A DNA stretch of 64,000 nt, taken from assembly GCA_019245415.1 (NCBI GenBank), contig JAFARO010000017.1, positions 186,001 through 250,000 on the forward strand, read 5' to 3'. The notes under the pieces are model-generated. The model ran no database searches. It had not been told where the DNA came from and saw nothing but the letters and a program-made list of their open reading frames with translations. This document shows, in pieces, positions 17,437-25,937 of the stretch. The stretch comes from Alphaproteobacteria bacterium (GTDB taxonomy: Bacteria > Pseudomonadota > Alphaproteobacteria > Micropepsales > Micropepsaceae). How positions within the stretch are numbered: the first letter of the stretch is position 1; each line of letters opens with the position of its first letter. The position numbers and the translations under genes are program-made.

Positions 17437-18003
17437 GTTGTTCGTACTAATTGTCATTTTCAGGACTTTATCTCACAAGAACTTGCAGCCAATTCAGATG
17501 ATGAGCTGAGTCAATTACTCGCTCAGCTTGATAAGTATGCCGAAGAAAATCCCGGAAAGCCTGTTTCCGGCTTTATACTAGGACTCCTTCCAAGATTGAT
17601 TCAGCTCAGCGCATCCCATAACGCGCAAAACGCCGAAGTAGTATCACTGCCGGAGAAAGCCCCGGCGCTTTGGCAAACCGACCGGAAAAAAGGCGAATCG
17701 CCTCCTGCATTCATCCGACGGCACTATAGCCCTTGGATTCCCGGCATTACCAAAGCGGACATACTCCGTTTGGATAAGCACTTGTATTGGTCGCTCAACA
17801 GCTGGACTCAGTACCACGGGAAGCCCGAAGACCTCGATTTGCCTACCCGCGCTCAAGTGACAAATCGTTGGATCGAGCGCGTGCAGGGATCGGACAGCAA
17901 CGTACTGCCGGTTGATTCGGTGGATCAGCTAAGGCGGTTCATCGATGCAGTTGCCCGCCGTAGAAAGAAGGCGCGCAAAGAGGCACCTGATCTGGGTTCA
18001 TAA
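17437..18003 (+). pseudogene. Array copy 2 of unknown family, no start codon
   Basis: The frame opens after TAA at 17434-17436 and ends with TAA at 18001-18003. It encodes DDELSQLLAQLDKYAEENPGK, PVSGFILGLLPRL, APALWQTDRKKGESPPAFIRR, WIPGITKADILRLDKHLYW and WIERVQGSDSN, ending in a basic RRRKKARKEA tail. As in copy 1, there is no standard start codon upstream of the conserved N-terminus (first TTG at 17596). All three array copies lie in the same reading frame. The downstream sequence AAGCGGCTG after the stop is shared with copy 3, showing duplication of the flank as well. Confidence 0.6.
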
Positions 18004-18042
18004 GCGGCTGTCCACGGAGCGATAATTACACAAGAGACTACA

Positions 18043-18619
18043 GTGGGTTCTAATCATCAGGCTACGCAGTCGCCCGACGCAAAGACTATCCGAAAAGAGA
18101 TCGCGGCCGACTCAGATGTCGAGTTGAGCAAATTGCTCGCTCAGTTTGATAAGTTTGCCGAAGAAAACCCCGGAAAACCTGTTTCAGCGCTGATACTAGA
18201 ACTTCTTCCAAAACTACTTGAGCTTAGCCCTTCACCTAACCGTCAGAAAACTGATGCAGTGCCTTTGCCCAAAACAGCACCTGCGCTTTGGAAGGCGGAT
18301 AAGCAAAAGGGAGATACTCCCCCAGAATTTATTCGGCGCCATTATGATCCTTGGATTCCGGGAATCACCCGAGCAGATATTTACCGGCTTGACCGGCCTC
18401 TATATCGAGCACTCTATAGTTGGCTTGATCGTAACAAGATGCCCGAGGACCTCGACTTGCCCACTCGGACACTAGCCACAACCCGTTGGATCGAGCGTGT
18501 CGAGTCGTCCGAAAGTCCGGCGACACTTTTTAGCTCCACCGATCAGCTGAAGCAATTTAGATGCCGTAAGACGCCGCGACAGGAAGGTTCGCAACGAATC
18601 ACCTGATCGAGGTCCGTAA
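18043..18619 (+). pseudogene. Array copy 3 of unknown family, C-terminal frameshift
   Basis: The frame from GTG 18043 encodes SDVELSKLLAQFDKFAEENPG, APALWKADKQKGDTPPEFIRR, WIPGITRADIYRLDRPLYR and WIERVESSESP, then ends early at TGA 18604-18606 with an unrelated tail. Deleting the reading-frame change at about 18558-18560 (two bases missing relative to copy 2) restores DAVRRRDRKVRNESPDRGP and a stop at 18617-18619, the same position as in copy 2. The leader just upstream also resembles the N-terminus of the gene at 18716, but with GCG where that gene has GTG. Confidence 0.6.
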
Positions 18620-18715
18620 ACGGCTGGAGAGACTCACATTCTCTCTTCTGGAAATGCATTCGCGCCAACTTAACGAATTCTTAGCCCACACTTCGTATGA
18701 TGATCCGTATACGGA

Positions 18716-19558
18716 GTGCCTATCGCGCAAGAGCCTACAGTTTCTTATGACCCTAACCGTCAGGCGAAGTCGCCTGACGCGGAGGCTAGCCTCCGCCATG
18801 AACTCAGCTCCAAGATTTCCGCTGCGCAGACGGAATTGGAAGTCCGGCTAACCGACCTGCTGAATTCCCTCGCCACCGCCTCGAACGGCCTCGCTATCAC
18901 GCAAGCCGAGGCGCAGCTGCGCGGACTAGCGCTGTTGCAGAAGCGCATCGATCGCGCGGACCCGGCCAGCTTAAGCGCAATGCGCGCCGAGATCGCGGCG
19001 TCGGTCGCTGCAACGCAGTCCTTCGTCCAGCAGGTTCAGAGTGCAGGCACCGGCGCGACCGCAGACAAGGTGTCCCTTGAGCAGGCCAGCGAAGCGGCAC
19101 GTGGTAGCGTCACCGACTTCATGCACGCCTACTACGACGAACGGAAGTTCGACCGCTATCTGCAATTCGCGTCCAAGCAGGATGAGGAGGAGTACCGCAA
19201 GCGCGAGGAAGAGCGGCACCGCGAGATCGCCAAGGCGATGGCCGAGCACACGCCGGAAGGCGATTTGCGCGCGGCGCGGCTCTCCGTCGAACAGATCAAG
19301 GATGCGGGTGTGCACGGCGCGGACAAGAGCCGCGACTACCAGCCCACGCTAGATGGCCTCCGCAAGAATGCCGATAATTTGCAGGCGCAGGTGGACCGGC
19401 TGCACCACGCGCAACAAACGCTAAGCGCTGCCAATGGCATCAAGGAGTCCGATCCTTCTGCTGCACTGAAGGCTGCTGGCGTTGTTTTGGCTGATGACGG
19501 TGCCGCCATCCTTGCAGCACCGCGCGATCAGACGGCAAAACGCGATTGCGCGAGCTAA
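18716..19558 (+). CDS. Hypothetical coiled-coil protein
   Basis: 280 residues, no family recognised. The first 25 residues (AQEPTVSYDPNRQAKSPDAE) resemble the leader of array copy 3, so the two shared a 5' end by duplication or recombination. The rest is Ala/Glu/Arg-rich and helical, with coiled coil in several segments (for example YRKREEERHREIAKAMAEH). Start is GTG 18716 without a strong ribosome binding site. It ends 2 bp before a convergent small gene. Probably cytoplasmic. Confidence 0.55.
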   Translation: MPIAQEPTVSYDPNRQAKSPDAEASLRHELSSKISAAQTELEVRLTDLLNSLATASNGLAITQAEAQLRGLALLQKRIDRADPASLSAMRAEIAASVAATQSFVQQVQSAGTGATADKVSLEQASEAARGSVTDFMHAYYDERKFDRYLQFASKQDEEEYRKREEERHREIAKAMAEHTPEGDLRAARLSVEQIKDAGVHGADKSRDYQPTLDGLRKNADNLQAQVDRLHHAQQTLSAANGIKESDPSAALKAAGVVLADDGAAILAAPRDQTAKRDCAS

Positions 19559-19560
19559 GA

Positions 19561-19920
19561 TTACATCATCCCCTTGCCCTTGCAGTCCTTCGCGACCGCC
19601 GTCAAATAGGCGCTGTCCTGCACTAGCTTTGGCAGCTCCGTGTCTGTGGTGGCCTTGATGTCGGCAGCGATTTCCTGTCGGCTCAGATGAAGCATATCGC
19701 CGTAAAGATACGCGAGGTCGTAAGCGGTATGCGCCTTCTTGTCGAATAGCGACGCGTTTGCGGTGTCGCCATTTCGCTTGAACGCGCTGTACACATCGCC
19801 GTTGGCAACGTAGCAGAGGCGTGCCGCGTCGTAGAACCGCTTCACATCATCTTGAGACGCACTGGCCCAGCCGGTCGAAACGCAAAGGGCCATTCCCGCG
19901 AGCAGCGCCTTTTTCAGCAT
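19561..19920 (-). CDS. Small exported protein, unknown
   Basis: 119 residues with a typical signal peptide (MLKKALLAGMALCVSTGWASA-S), so the mature product of about 98 residues should be periplasmic. The mature part is helical with two cysteines (ARLCYVANGD and VAKDCKGKG) that could form a disulfide. No family recognised. Upstream, at 19930-19955, there is a perfect inverted repeat that may be its operator. Confidence 0.6.
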   Translation of the reverse strand: MLKKALLAGMALCVSTGWASASQDDVKRFYDAARLCYVANGDVYSAFKRNGDTANASLFDKKAHTAYDLAYLYGDMLHLSRQEIAADIKATTDTELPKLVQDSAYLTAVAKDCKGKGMM

Positions 19921-19929
19921 CGGAATTTT

Positions 19930-19955
19930 CCTTGCGGATCAAAATCGCCGCAAGG
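19930..19955. promoter_or_regulatory. Inverted repeat before the small exported protein
   Basis: CCTTGCGG (19930-19937) and CCGCAAGG (19948-19955) form a perfect 8-bp inverted repeat about 10-35 bp upstream of the start codon at 19920, where it would overlap the ribosome binding region of the leftward gene. Confidence 0.45.
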
Positions 19956-20151
19956 AATTCGTAACATTATGGGGAATTCGGTTGCGCGAAGCGCGAGGTT
20001 CTTCCAATGCTCAAGGCATGTTCGCTGAGTTGACCAGAATCGAATTTGCCGATTGTCCGATTGTTGAATTTGCTTGGATTGCTGCGGCTTTGGACGCGGT
20101 AGGGGCTTGCAACACTATTCCCCAAACTGTTGCACGTCGCGGGGCGGCCCG

Positions 20152-20739
20152 TTGACGCCGCTTCAGCCACTGGCGCTTTTCGATGCGCGCGGTTCGCGCA
20201 AATATCTTTGCGCGCGAGAGCTTCCGCGCTTTCTCGATGCCGCAAGTCGCGCCGATCCGGCGACGGCGTCGCTGTGTTTCTTGCTTGCCTACACGGGTTG
20301 CCGGTTGAGCGAGGCGCTTGCGCTCGCCCCGGCCCAGTTGGACGTGCCGATGAGATGCGTCGTATTCCGCACGCTCAAGCGGCGGCGCACGGTCTTTCGC
20401 GCGGTCCCTGTCCCGAATGAGCTGATGCTGGCTCTTTGCCACTTGGCGAAGGAGCGCGCACCGGATGCGCCGCTTTGGGGCTGGTGCCGCCAGACCGCAT
20501 GGCGGCGGGTGAAGCGCGTCATGGCCCAGGCCGGGATCGAGGGCGCGCAGGCGACACCGAAGGGGTTACGGCATGGTTTTGGAGTGGCCAATGCGCAGAG
20601 CCAGGTGCCGATGGCCACCACGCAGAAATGGCTGGGCCACGCCAAGCTGGAGACCACCGCGATCTACCAGCAGGCGGTCGGCAGCGAAGAGCGCGCCCTC
20701 GCCCGCCGCCTCTGGCGGAGCTGGCAGGCAAAGCGCTAG
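20152..20739 (+). CDS. Second, compact tyrosine recombinase
   Basis: 195 residues from a TTG start at 20152. A complete catalytic set is visible: TGCRLSEALAL (first Arg), TPKGLRHGFGVANA (His-x-x-Arg region), WLGHAKLETTAIYQQ (His and the Tyr nucleophile). It lacks a full core-binding domain. Small recombinases of this type are common next to coupling-protein genes on alphaproteobacterial elements; they may resolve dimers or move cassettes. GCAACA-N13-TGTTGC at 20109-20133 lies just upstream. Its stop overlaps the end of the convergent gene. Confidence 0.8.
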   Translation: MTPLQPLALFDARGSRKYLCARELPRFLDAASRADPATASLCFLLAYTGCRLSEALALAPAQLDVPMRCVVFRTLKRRRTVFRAVPVPNELMLALCHLAKERAPDAPLWGWCRQTAWRRVKRVMAQAGIEGAQATPKGLRHGFGVANAQSQVPMATTQKWLGHAKLETTAIYQQAVGSEERALARRLWRSWQAKR

Positions 20740-21026
20740 CGCTCGATGTCGGGGTCGTCCCGCTCCGGCTTTGCTCCATGCCCGGACCAGAGATCGCTGA
20801 AGCTGCGGTCGCGGTCCGGTCGCTTCCCAGTGAGGGCAGTTTCCCAGAGGTCCGCGATTTCTCCGTGCGCCGCGATTAGCGCTTCGCGATCATGGCGTGT
20901 CATTTCCGGCCCGTTGACGGCACGGCCGAACCAGGCTTCCTCGAAGAGCTTTTGCCGGATGTCGTGAACGGCATGTGCCGCTTCATTGGCGATGAAGTCG
21001 CCCAACCGGATACGGCTGCGGCTCAT
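20736..21026 (-). CDS. Small acidic protein of the transfer operon
   Basis: 96 residues, helical, no family recognised (MSRSRIRLGDFIANEAAHAV at the start, EIADLWETALTG in the middle). It overlaps the preceding membrane-protein gene by ATGA, which in turn follows the coupling protein, so all three belong to one transcription unit. A role as accessory factor for DNA transfer is inferred only from position. Confidence 0.6.
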   Translation of the reverse strand: MSRSRIRLGDFIANEAAHAVHDIRQKLFEEAWFGRAVNGPEMTRHDREALIAAHGEIADLWETALTGKRPDRDRSFSDLWSGHGAKPERDDPDIER

Positions 21027-21469
21027 GCGTTCCTACCTTCGCCAAGGCCGAAGCTCGCGAGCACATCGGCCGCGCTCATGTCCTGCGTCTGGCCTTGAGC
21101 TGTGACCGAGACCAGCTCTTCCTCGCCGCTCTTGGATCTGTGGCTGGGCCTTGGCATTGCGGAGCTAGCGGGCCGCAACCGCACCAGTCCCGCCGAGGCC
21201 AGGAACATCAGCAAGCCTTCGATGCAGAATATGCCGAACAGGCCCGGTCCACCGAGCATGCCGATGAGCAGCATCGTCAGGATCGGAATCAGGAGCCCTT
21301 GGCGGAGCCCATGCCGGTAAACATTCACCAGTGCGACGAGGATCGCGAACAGCGACCAGAGCATCGCAAGCCCCGGCGCAGTGTCCGCCGGCAGCACCAG
21401 CATGCATCCGGCCATGACGGCACCCGACCAGAGAAAGGGGCGGATGGCGAACTGCGATGCGTCGAACAT
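21023..21469 (-). CDS. Membrane protein next to coupling ATPase
   Basis: 148 residues: three or four hydrophobic helices in the first 100 residues (SGAVMAGCMLVLPA, LAMLWSLFAILVALVNVY, LIPILTMLLIGMLGGPGLFGIF) and a soluble C-terminal tail. The coupling ATPase encoded just upstream lacks membrane helices, so this protein may serve as its anchor. Starts 8 bp after the end of that gene. Confidence 0.65.
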   Translation of the reverse strand: MFDASQFAIRPFLWSGAVMAGCMLVLPADTAPGLAMLWSLFAILVALVNVYRHGLRQGLLIPILTMLLIGMLGGPGLFGIFCIEGLLMFLASAGLVRLRPASSAMPRPSHRSKSGEEELVSVTAQGQTQDMSAADVLASFGLGEGRNA

Positions 21470-21477
21470 GCTGGCTC

Positions 21478-23172
21478 CTAGCGTTGCTTGAAGACCACCG
21501 GCGTCCAGCAGGTGCCGGTGCGGAAGAAGATACGGTTCGCTTGCAGGAAGACGGCAGAGACGAAGTAGTTGTTGCGCTCGCCGCCCTGGCGAAGCCCATT
21601 CGCAAAGAATGACGGCTGCAGCCGGTAGTCCATCTGCTCCGAAACGCCCCCGCCTTCACTGTCACTGCTTCCGATGCTGGAGCCGGTCGAGACTCCGACC
21701 CCTGTGGAGCGGGAGCGGCTTTCGCTCTTCTGGCCGCCGCGATTGACGCTACTCGAGAACGACATCTGGCCGTGGTCGATGTTGCCGCTGTAGGACCAGC
21801 CCCAGCTGCGGCCCCAGGTCTCCCCTTCGCTCTCGCCTTCCTGCGTCCCCCAATTCCAGTTGCGGCCTTGGTTTACTTGTGCGTTCTGCCCGTGACTCCA
21901 GTTGCTGCTGCGGCGATGCTTGATCTCGCGCCCAATCATCTCCGCCGCCCATTGGTTGGTGCGATTGTCGGTGTTGGCGTGCAGAATCTTTGTCTGGAAA
22001 TTGCCGATGATCGCATCCGCCTGGTCGTGCGGGTTGCGCCCGCCAAGCCGCGCATAGAGCGACGGCAGGTTCTGGGTGATGTAGACCGTGGCGGCGCGCG
22101 CCGAGCGCGCCGTGCTCTGGAATTCGAGGTCGTAAGGAGCACAGAAAATTTGCGCCTCATCTGCGAAGAGAAATTGAGGCCGCGTGCTGGCATCGACCGT
22201 GCGCCGTTCGGTGAGCTTCTGCCAGAGATATTTCATCAGCACTTGGGCGACGACGCCCAGATGCTCCAGCCGTTTGACTGGCAGATCGAGAATCAGCACC
22301 ACGCCCTGGTGCGTCACTTCGGGGATGATGTTGGTGCTGGTGCAGAACAGATCGCGCAACGGCCCGCGCAGGAAGGGGTCAATTTCCGCGTTGAGCGTGA
22401 TGAGGATGTTCGAGCGCGTCTTGGGATCGAGCTTGCCGAACGTCTGCCCGAAATAGCTCACATAATGCCCGGCCTCATGGCGCGGCAGCGGCACGCGCGG
22501 CTCGTGGAAAAGCCGTTGCATGGTCGCGAAACAGAAAGACCAGGACTGGAAATCGGCGTCCTTGCTTTGCTCTTCCGAGCTTGGCACCGAATTGATGAGC
22601 TGGATCAGCTCGTCGAGCCGCACCCGGCCATAGGCGTGATAGAGGCTGCCAATGGCCATGGTGAGCAGCACGCGCACCGCCTTGTTCCAGAAATCGTTCT
22701 CGGCTTGCGCGCTGCCTTCGCGCCCATGCGCGATCTCGACGATGCGCATCAGCGCATTGACCGCATTGTCGACATTGCCGCCGCCCTGATGCTTCGGCAA
22801 CGCCATCAGGTGATCGAGAAAATTGAACCGATAGCGTCCCGACAGGTCGAAACGGATGGTTGCGGTGGCGCGGCCAGCGGCGCGCGCATAGCCTTCCCAG
22901 CGGCTGGCCTCATCGGGCTTGGCGCAGAGCACGAGACCGCCATAGCCCGCTTTGAGGAAGGCGGTCGCGAGAGACGCGCCGCTCGCGCTGGTCTTGCCGC
23001 TGCCGGTCCCGCCAAGGATCAGCGTGTGCTCGAAACTATCGCCGATGGTCCAATGGTCCCGCGGATTGGGTGACAACCGCAGCAGCGGTGCGGCGAGCGG
23101 CCAACGTTCGCGAGTCGCGAGAGCGCGGCCAACTGCTGGCTTGGCGCCTTTGCGGGGAATGAGAGGAGGCAT
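21478..23172 (-). CDS. VirD4/TraG-type coupling ATPase without TM helices
   Basis: 564 residues. Walker A GGTGSGKT is at residues 54-61 and a Walker B-like LFADEAQ lies near residue 330, within the VirD4/TraG motor fold. The two N-terminal membrane helices of classical VirD4 are missing. The last 120 residues are a repetitive tail rich in Gly, Ser, Trp, Asn and Glu (for example NQGRNWNWGTQEGESEGETW). It should link the MobA relaxosome to a helper secretion channel. The ATG at 23172 has CCGGAG 8 bp upstream. Confidence 0.85.
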   Translation of the reverse strand: MPPLIPRKGAKPAVGRALATRERWPLAAPLLRLSPNPRDHWTIGDSFEHTLILGGTGSGKTSASGASLATAFLKAGYGGLVLCAKPDEASRWEGYARAAGRATATIRFDLSGRYRFNFLDHLMALPKHQGGGNVDNAVNALMRIVEIAHGREGSAQAENDFWNKAVRVLLTMAIGSLYHAYGRVRLDELIQLINSVPSSEEQSKDADFQSWSFCFATMQRLFHEPRVPLPRHEAGHYVSYFGQTFGKLDPKTRSNILITLNAEIDPFLRGPLRDLFCTSTNIIPEVTHQGVVLILDLPVKRLEHLGVVAQVLMKYLWQKLTERRTVDASTRPQFLFADEAQIFCAPYDLEFQSTARSARAATVYITQNLPSLYARLGGRNPHDQADAIIGNFQTKILHANTDNRTNQWAAEMIGREIKHRRSSNWSHGQNAQVNQGRNWNWGTQEGESEGETWGRSWGWSYSGNIDHGQMSFSSSVNRGGQKSESRSRSTGVGVSTGSSIGSSDSEGGGVSEQMDYRLQPSFFANGLRQGGERNNYFVSAVFLQANRIFFRTGTCWTPVVFKQR

Positions 23173-23229
23173 CGCAATGCTCCGGCTGGAAGCAGGTGCG
23201 TCCGGCGATGCCGGACGCACCGCCGCGCC

Positions 23230-23403
23230 TTACGGCGCTTCCGTCGTCGAGGGCATGTGCTCGCCCTCGTAGATGGCTTCTCGGGCCTTGCGAATGTCGT
23301 AGACACGCGCCGCCAGGATGGCGCCGAGCACGCCGCCCGGCGGTCCGAGAATCGCGCTTCCGACCAACGCGCCGAGGAACAGGGTTTTTGTTCGAGAGTT
23401 CAT
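23230..23403 (-). CDS. 57-residue small membrane protein
   Basis: A Gly/Ala-rich hydrophobic segment (TLFLGALVGSAILGPPGGVLGAILAA) and a short charged tail. The ATG at 23403 is preceded by AAAGGAAG, a good ribosome binding site; a longer frame starting 36 bp upstream is less likely. It precedes the coupling ATPase gene by 57 bp in the same direction. Confidence 0.6.
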   Translation of the reverse strand: MNSRTKTLFLGALVGSAILGPPGGVLGAILAARVYDIRKAREAIYEGEHMPSTTEAP

Positions 23404-23629
23404 TGAGCTTCCTTTCGTGTTCCCCATCGCATCGGGCAAAGCTTTCCCGTTCGCTCGCTCGCATTCTTTTGCGAGGCGCGCGCAAATATCCGGTCACGCC
23501 GAAGCGTGTTGCTCTATCGATGACGATGCGGAATTACTTACCGCCCGGCTCCGTCCACCATGGACTTGGATACCGTACAGGTAGAATGCGGAAGAAGGAA
23601 AAAAGTTCGACCAAAATCTAGATAATGGT

Positions 23630-24403
23630 CTATTTCTTTCGCTCGTCCCTCTCCCGATATTTTAGGGCCATCGCGTACCGGGCGAGTCCGGCCGGGTCGG
23701 ATGGAGATGGCTGTTGCCCACTTTGAATTCGCGCAATCCACACGTCATTCGCTTGCCCAGCCGTAAGTAGATTGAAGCCTTCCGGAAGGGGTTCAGGCGA
23801 TTCTTTGCTGCGGTTGTACTTGAGCCAACTATTCAGACTTGAGAAAAGCAGTGGATCAAGGGACTTGAGCGCCTGACGGGTCAATACGCTCGAGTCCATC
23901 CAAACGCGATAGACACGCGTTGCAAATTCCGCGGGGTTTTCTGTTCGCTTGTTCGGATCGCTGGGCCAGCGCTCAGGCGCTTTCTTTGGCAACGGCGGGA
24001 TTTCAGTAATTACGCCGGTCGGTAATACGGACGATTTTTCTCTATGGACCTTCCGCAGCATCGAATCGACTAGCAGGCGCCGTGCGAATTTAGCAAAATC
24101 TGCGTGAGTGTTAGACTGAGCAAATCTGCTCATCTCAGCCCATATTGGATCATCGACGGCAGGAAGACCCGGTTCTGTATCGCCCTCTACAATAAGCTTT
24201 CCCTGATGACGTAATTTTACTTCTGCAAATTTGGTCTCATCAAATTTCCGGAGTGAAAGCCCGGGTCGCTGACTCTCGTTAAACGAAATTAAAGCCTTTT
24301 TAAAGGATTTATCAATCTTAGATTCCAGAAGATCGGATTTCTTTGATGATCGGTTGGACTTTGAACCGCGGGCCTCCACGCCTGTTTGGTTTGAGCGTAC
24401 CAC
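23630..24403 (-). CDS. Intact long member of the array family
   Basis: 257 residues from GTG 24403. The second half aligns throughout with the decayed array copies at 16771-18619: LPKKAPERWPSDPNKRTENP, VYRVWMDSSVLTRQALKSLDP, LFSSLNSWLKYNR, NDVWIARIQSG and a basic KYRERDERKK end. The first 90 residues are an extra Ser/Lys-rich segment (KSNRSSKKSDLLESKIDK). No known family could be assigned. This is the only copy with a complete open frame. It lies between the coupling ATPase and mobA operons, in AT-rich DNA. Confidence 0.6.
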   Translation of the reverse strand: MVRSNQTGVEARGSKSNRSSKKSDLLESKIDKSFKKALISFNESQRPGLSLRKFDETKFAEVKLRHQGKLIVEGDTEPGLPAVDDPIWAEMSRFAQSNTHADFAKFARRLLVDSMLRKVHREKSSVLPTGVITEIPPLPKKAPERWPSDPNKRTENPAEFATRVYRVWMDSSVLTRQALKSLDPLLFSSLNSWLKYNRSKESPEPLPEGFNLLTAGQANDVWIARIQSGQQPSPSDPAGLARYAMALKYRERDERKK

Positions 24404-24442
24404 GAGGGGTTTCCGGCAATTGCAGTATCAGATACTAGCAGA

Positions 24443-24910
24443 CTATGCGGAAGCGCACATAAGACTTATTGCCCATACTACCGGTTCGTTCGGCGCAATC
24501 ACCTCCGGCCAAACCTTTGCCGTATACTGACAGATGAACGTCACCTGACGGCGCGCCAGCTTCTTACGCAGGTCCCGCAGGTTTTTCCCTTCGATCACTA
24601 CGATAGTGTCCGGAAGGAACAATCGTATTTCCTCGTCACCCACATATGCGACGCGAAGCAGATAGCGGTATTGGAACTCCGTTCCTTCGGGTATGTCCGT
24701 GCCGTCCAACCAGCGCTGAATGTCGCAGGTTTCGCCAATATTTCCCGAAGGGAGAAAACCATACGGCTTATAGACGCCGGTAGCATCTGATTCAGCTGGC
24801 GCCGCCGTTGGTGGCGGCGGGGGCGGCTCGGCTCGGCCGATCCGCGCCGCGAAGGACGCTTTGGCGCCCGCCCCGCCGCTGAATATCCGATTGAACTCGT
24901 CATCGCTCAT
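24443..24910 (-). CDS. Mobilization accessory protein, unknown
   Basis: 155 residues with a proline run (EPPPPPPTAAP) separating a short N-terminal helix from a C-terminal domain of mixed beta/alpha pattern (EEIRLFLPDTIVVIEG, RRQVTFICQYTAKVWPEV). The start ATG 24910 overlaps the relaxase stop by 11 bp, so it is co-translated with mobA and probably works with it; function is otherwise unknown. Confidence 0.6.
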   Translation of the reverse strand: MSDDEFNRIFSGGAGAKASFAARIGRAEPPPPPPTAAPAESDATGVYKPYGFLPSGNIGETCDIQRWLDGTDIPEGTEFQYRYLLRVAYVGDEEIRLFLPDTIVVIEGKNLRDLRKKLARRQVTFICQYTAKVWPEVIAPNEPVVWAISLMCASA

Positions 24911-25883
24911 GCGGAACCTCTGGGATCCGAGTTGGACGCTTGAAATCGTTTGCAATCGTTTCCGCCATGTCGGCCAGCCGCAGGACGAACTCCGCAAGTT
25001 TCGCCGGGTCGCGCCGCTGGTAGTGTTGTAACTCGCTGTACAGCGCGGCCTTTTTCTTCACCGCAACCCAATGGGTTAGCTTGTCTTTGAGGTAGTGATA
25101 CACATGCTCGACATGGCGGACGATGCCCAGGTGCGGCTGCGCTGGGCGAGTAATTCCTTGTGCCTCTAATGTCCGGTGATCGATCCGGGCTGTTGAGCCA
25201 GCCGACTCTAACGCGCGATTGGCGTATTCGGACCAGGCCGCGCGCCAGACATTGACATTGCGTTTCGCCTCGATGGCATCGAGCGCTTCCTTGTGCTCGG
25301 GCAATCGCGTGTCGTTGTAGAGCTTGCGAGCCTCATTTGCCGCCCGCTGCACTTCCGGCGACTCGTTCCAGCTGCGGTCCTTCGTTCGAGCAAAGCCGGT
25401 GGATGAGTTGGGGTCGAGCTGCCTAAGTGTTAACAGCACATGCGCGTGCGGCTGTTCTCCGCCGTCCGATGCGTCCGGACGATGGATGCCGATGTCGGCA
25501 ACCATCCCCCGGCTGACAAACTGGTCCTTAACAAAGGAGCGCACCAGCGCGATCTGTTGATCTTTCGTCAGCTCGCGCGGCAACGTGATTTCCACTTCCC
25601 GCGCCAGCTGCGCATCGACTCTTTTCTCTGCTTGGTCGGCAAGGTTCCAAAGGATCTGCCGGTCGTGGACCCAGCAGGCCGCAGCGGGGGGAGCAATGAT
25701 CTCCTTGTGGATCACATCGGGCTTATCGAATTCGAACCATTTCTCTTGCGCGGAATCGTAGAGCCGTTCCCCCGAGCGGTAGGCTGCCGCCGCCACGACC
25801 GAGCGGCGCGTGGCACCCCCGGGTCGGGCAGCTCTGCCCAATGACCTTGAAATCACCTTGAGGCGCAGATGATAAATCGCCAA
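24900..25883 (-). CDS. mobA: MobA/MobL family relaxase (MOBQ)
   Basis: 327 residues, essentially only the relaxase domain. It begins MAIYHLRLKVISRS as in the MobA/MobL family, followed by AAAAYRSGERL with the probable catalytic Tyr35, and later a PHAHVLLTLR metal-binding H-x-H motif. It should nick one strand at oriT and pilot it into the recipient. The longer primase domain of RSF1010 MobA is absent. A matching oriT lies 55 bp upstream of the start codon (25938-25968). Confidence 0.9.
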   Translation of the reverse strand: MAIYHLRLKVISRSLGRAARPGGATRRSVVAAAAYRSGERLYDSAQEKWFEFDKPDVIHKEIIAPPAAACWVHDRQILWNLADQAEKRVDAQLAREVEITLPRELTKDQQIALVRSFVKDQFVSRGMVADIGIHRPDASDGGEQPHAHVLLTLRQLDPNSSTGFARTKDRSWNESPEVQRAANEARKLYNDTRLPEHKEALDAIEAKRNVNVWRAAWSEYANRALESAGSTARIDHRTLEAQGITRPAQPHLGIVRHVEHVYHYLKDKLTHWVAVKKKAALYSELQHYQRRDPAKLAEFVLRLADMAETIANDFKRPTRIPEVPHER

Positions 25884-25937
25884 TCCGAGTCCTTCATCTT
25901 GACTTCCCGAAGCGAGTAAAAGTTAAGAAAAGTAAGG

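Noticed and set aside
20109-20133. GCAACA-N13-TGTTGC as a dif-like recombination site
   Set aside because: Arm length and spacing do not fit XerCD or known core sites; kept only as a note with the recombinase gene.
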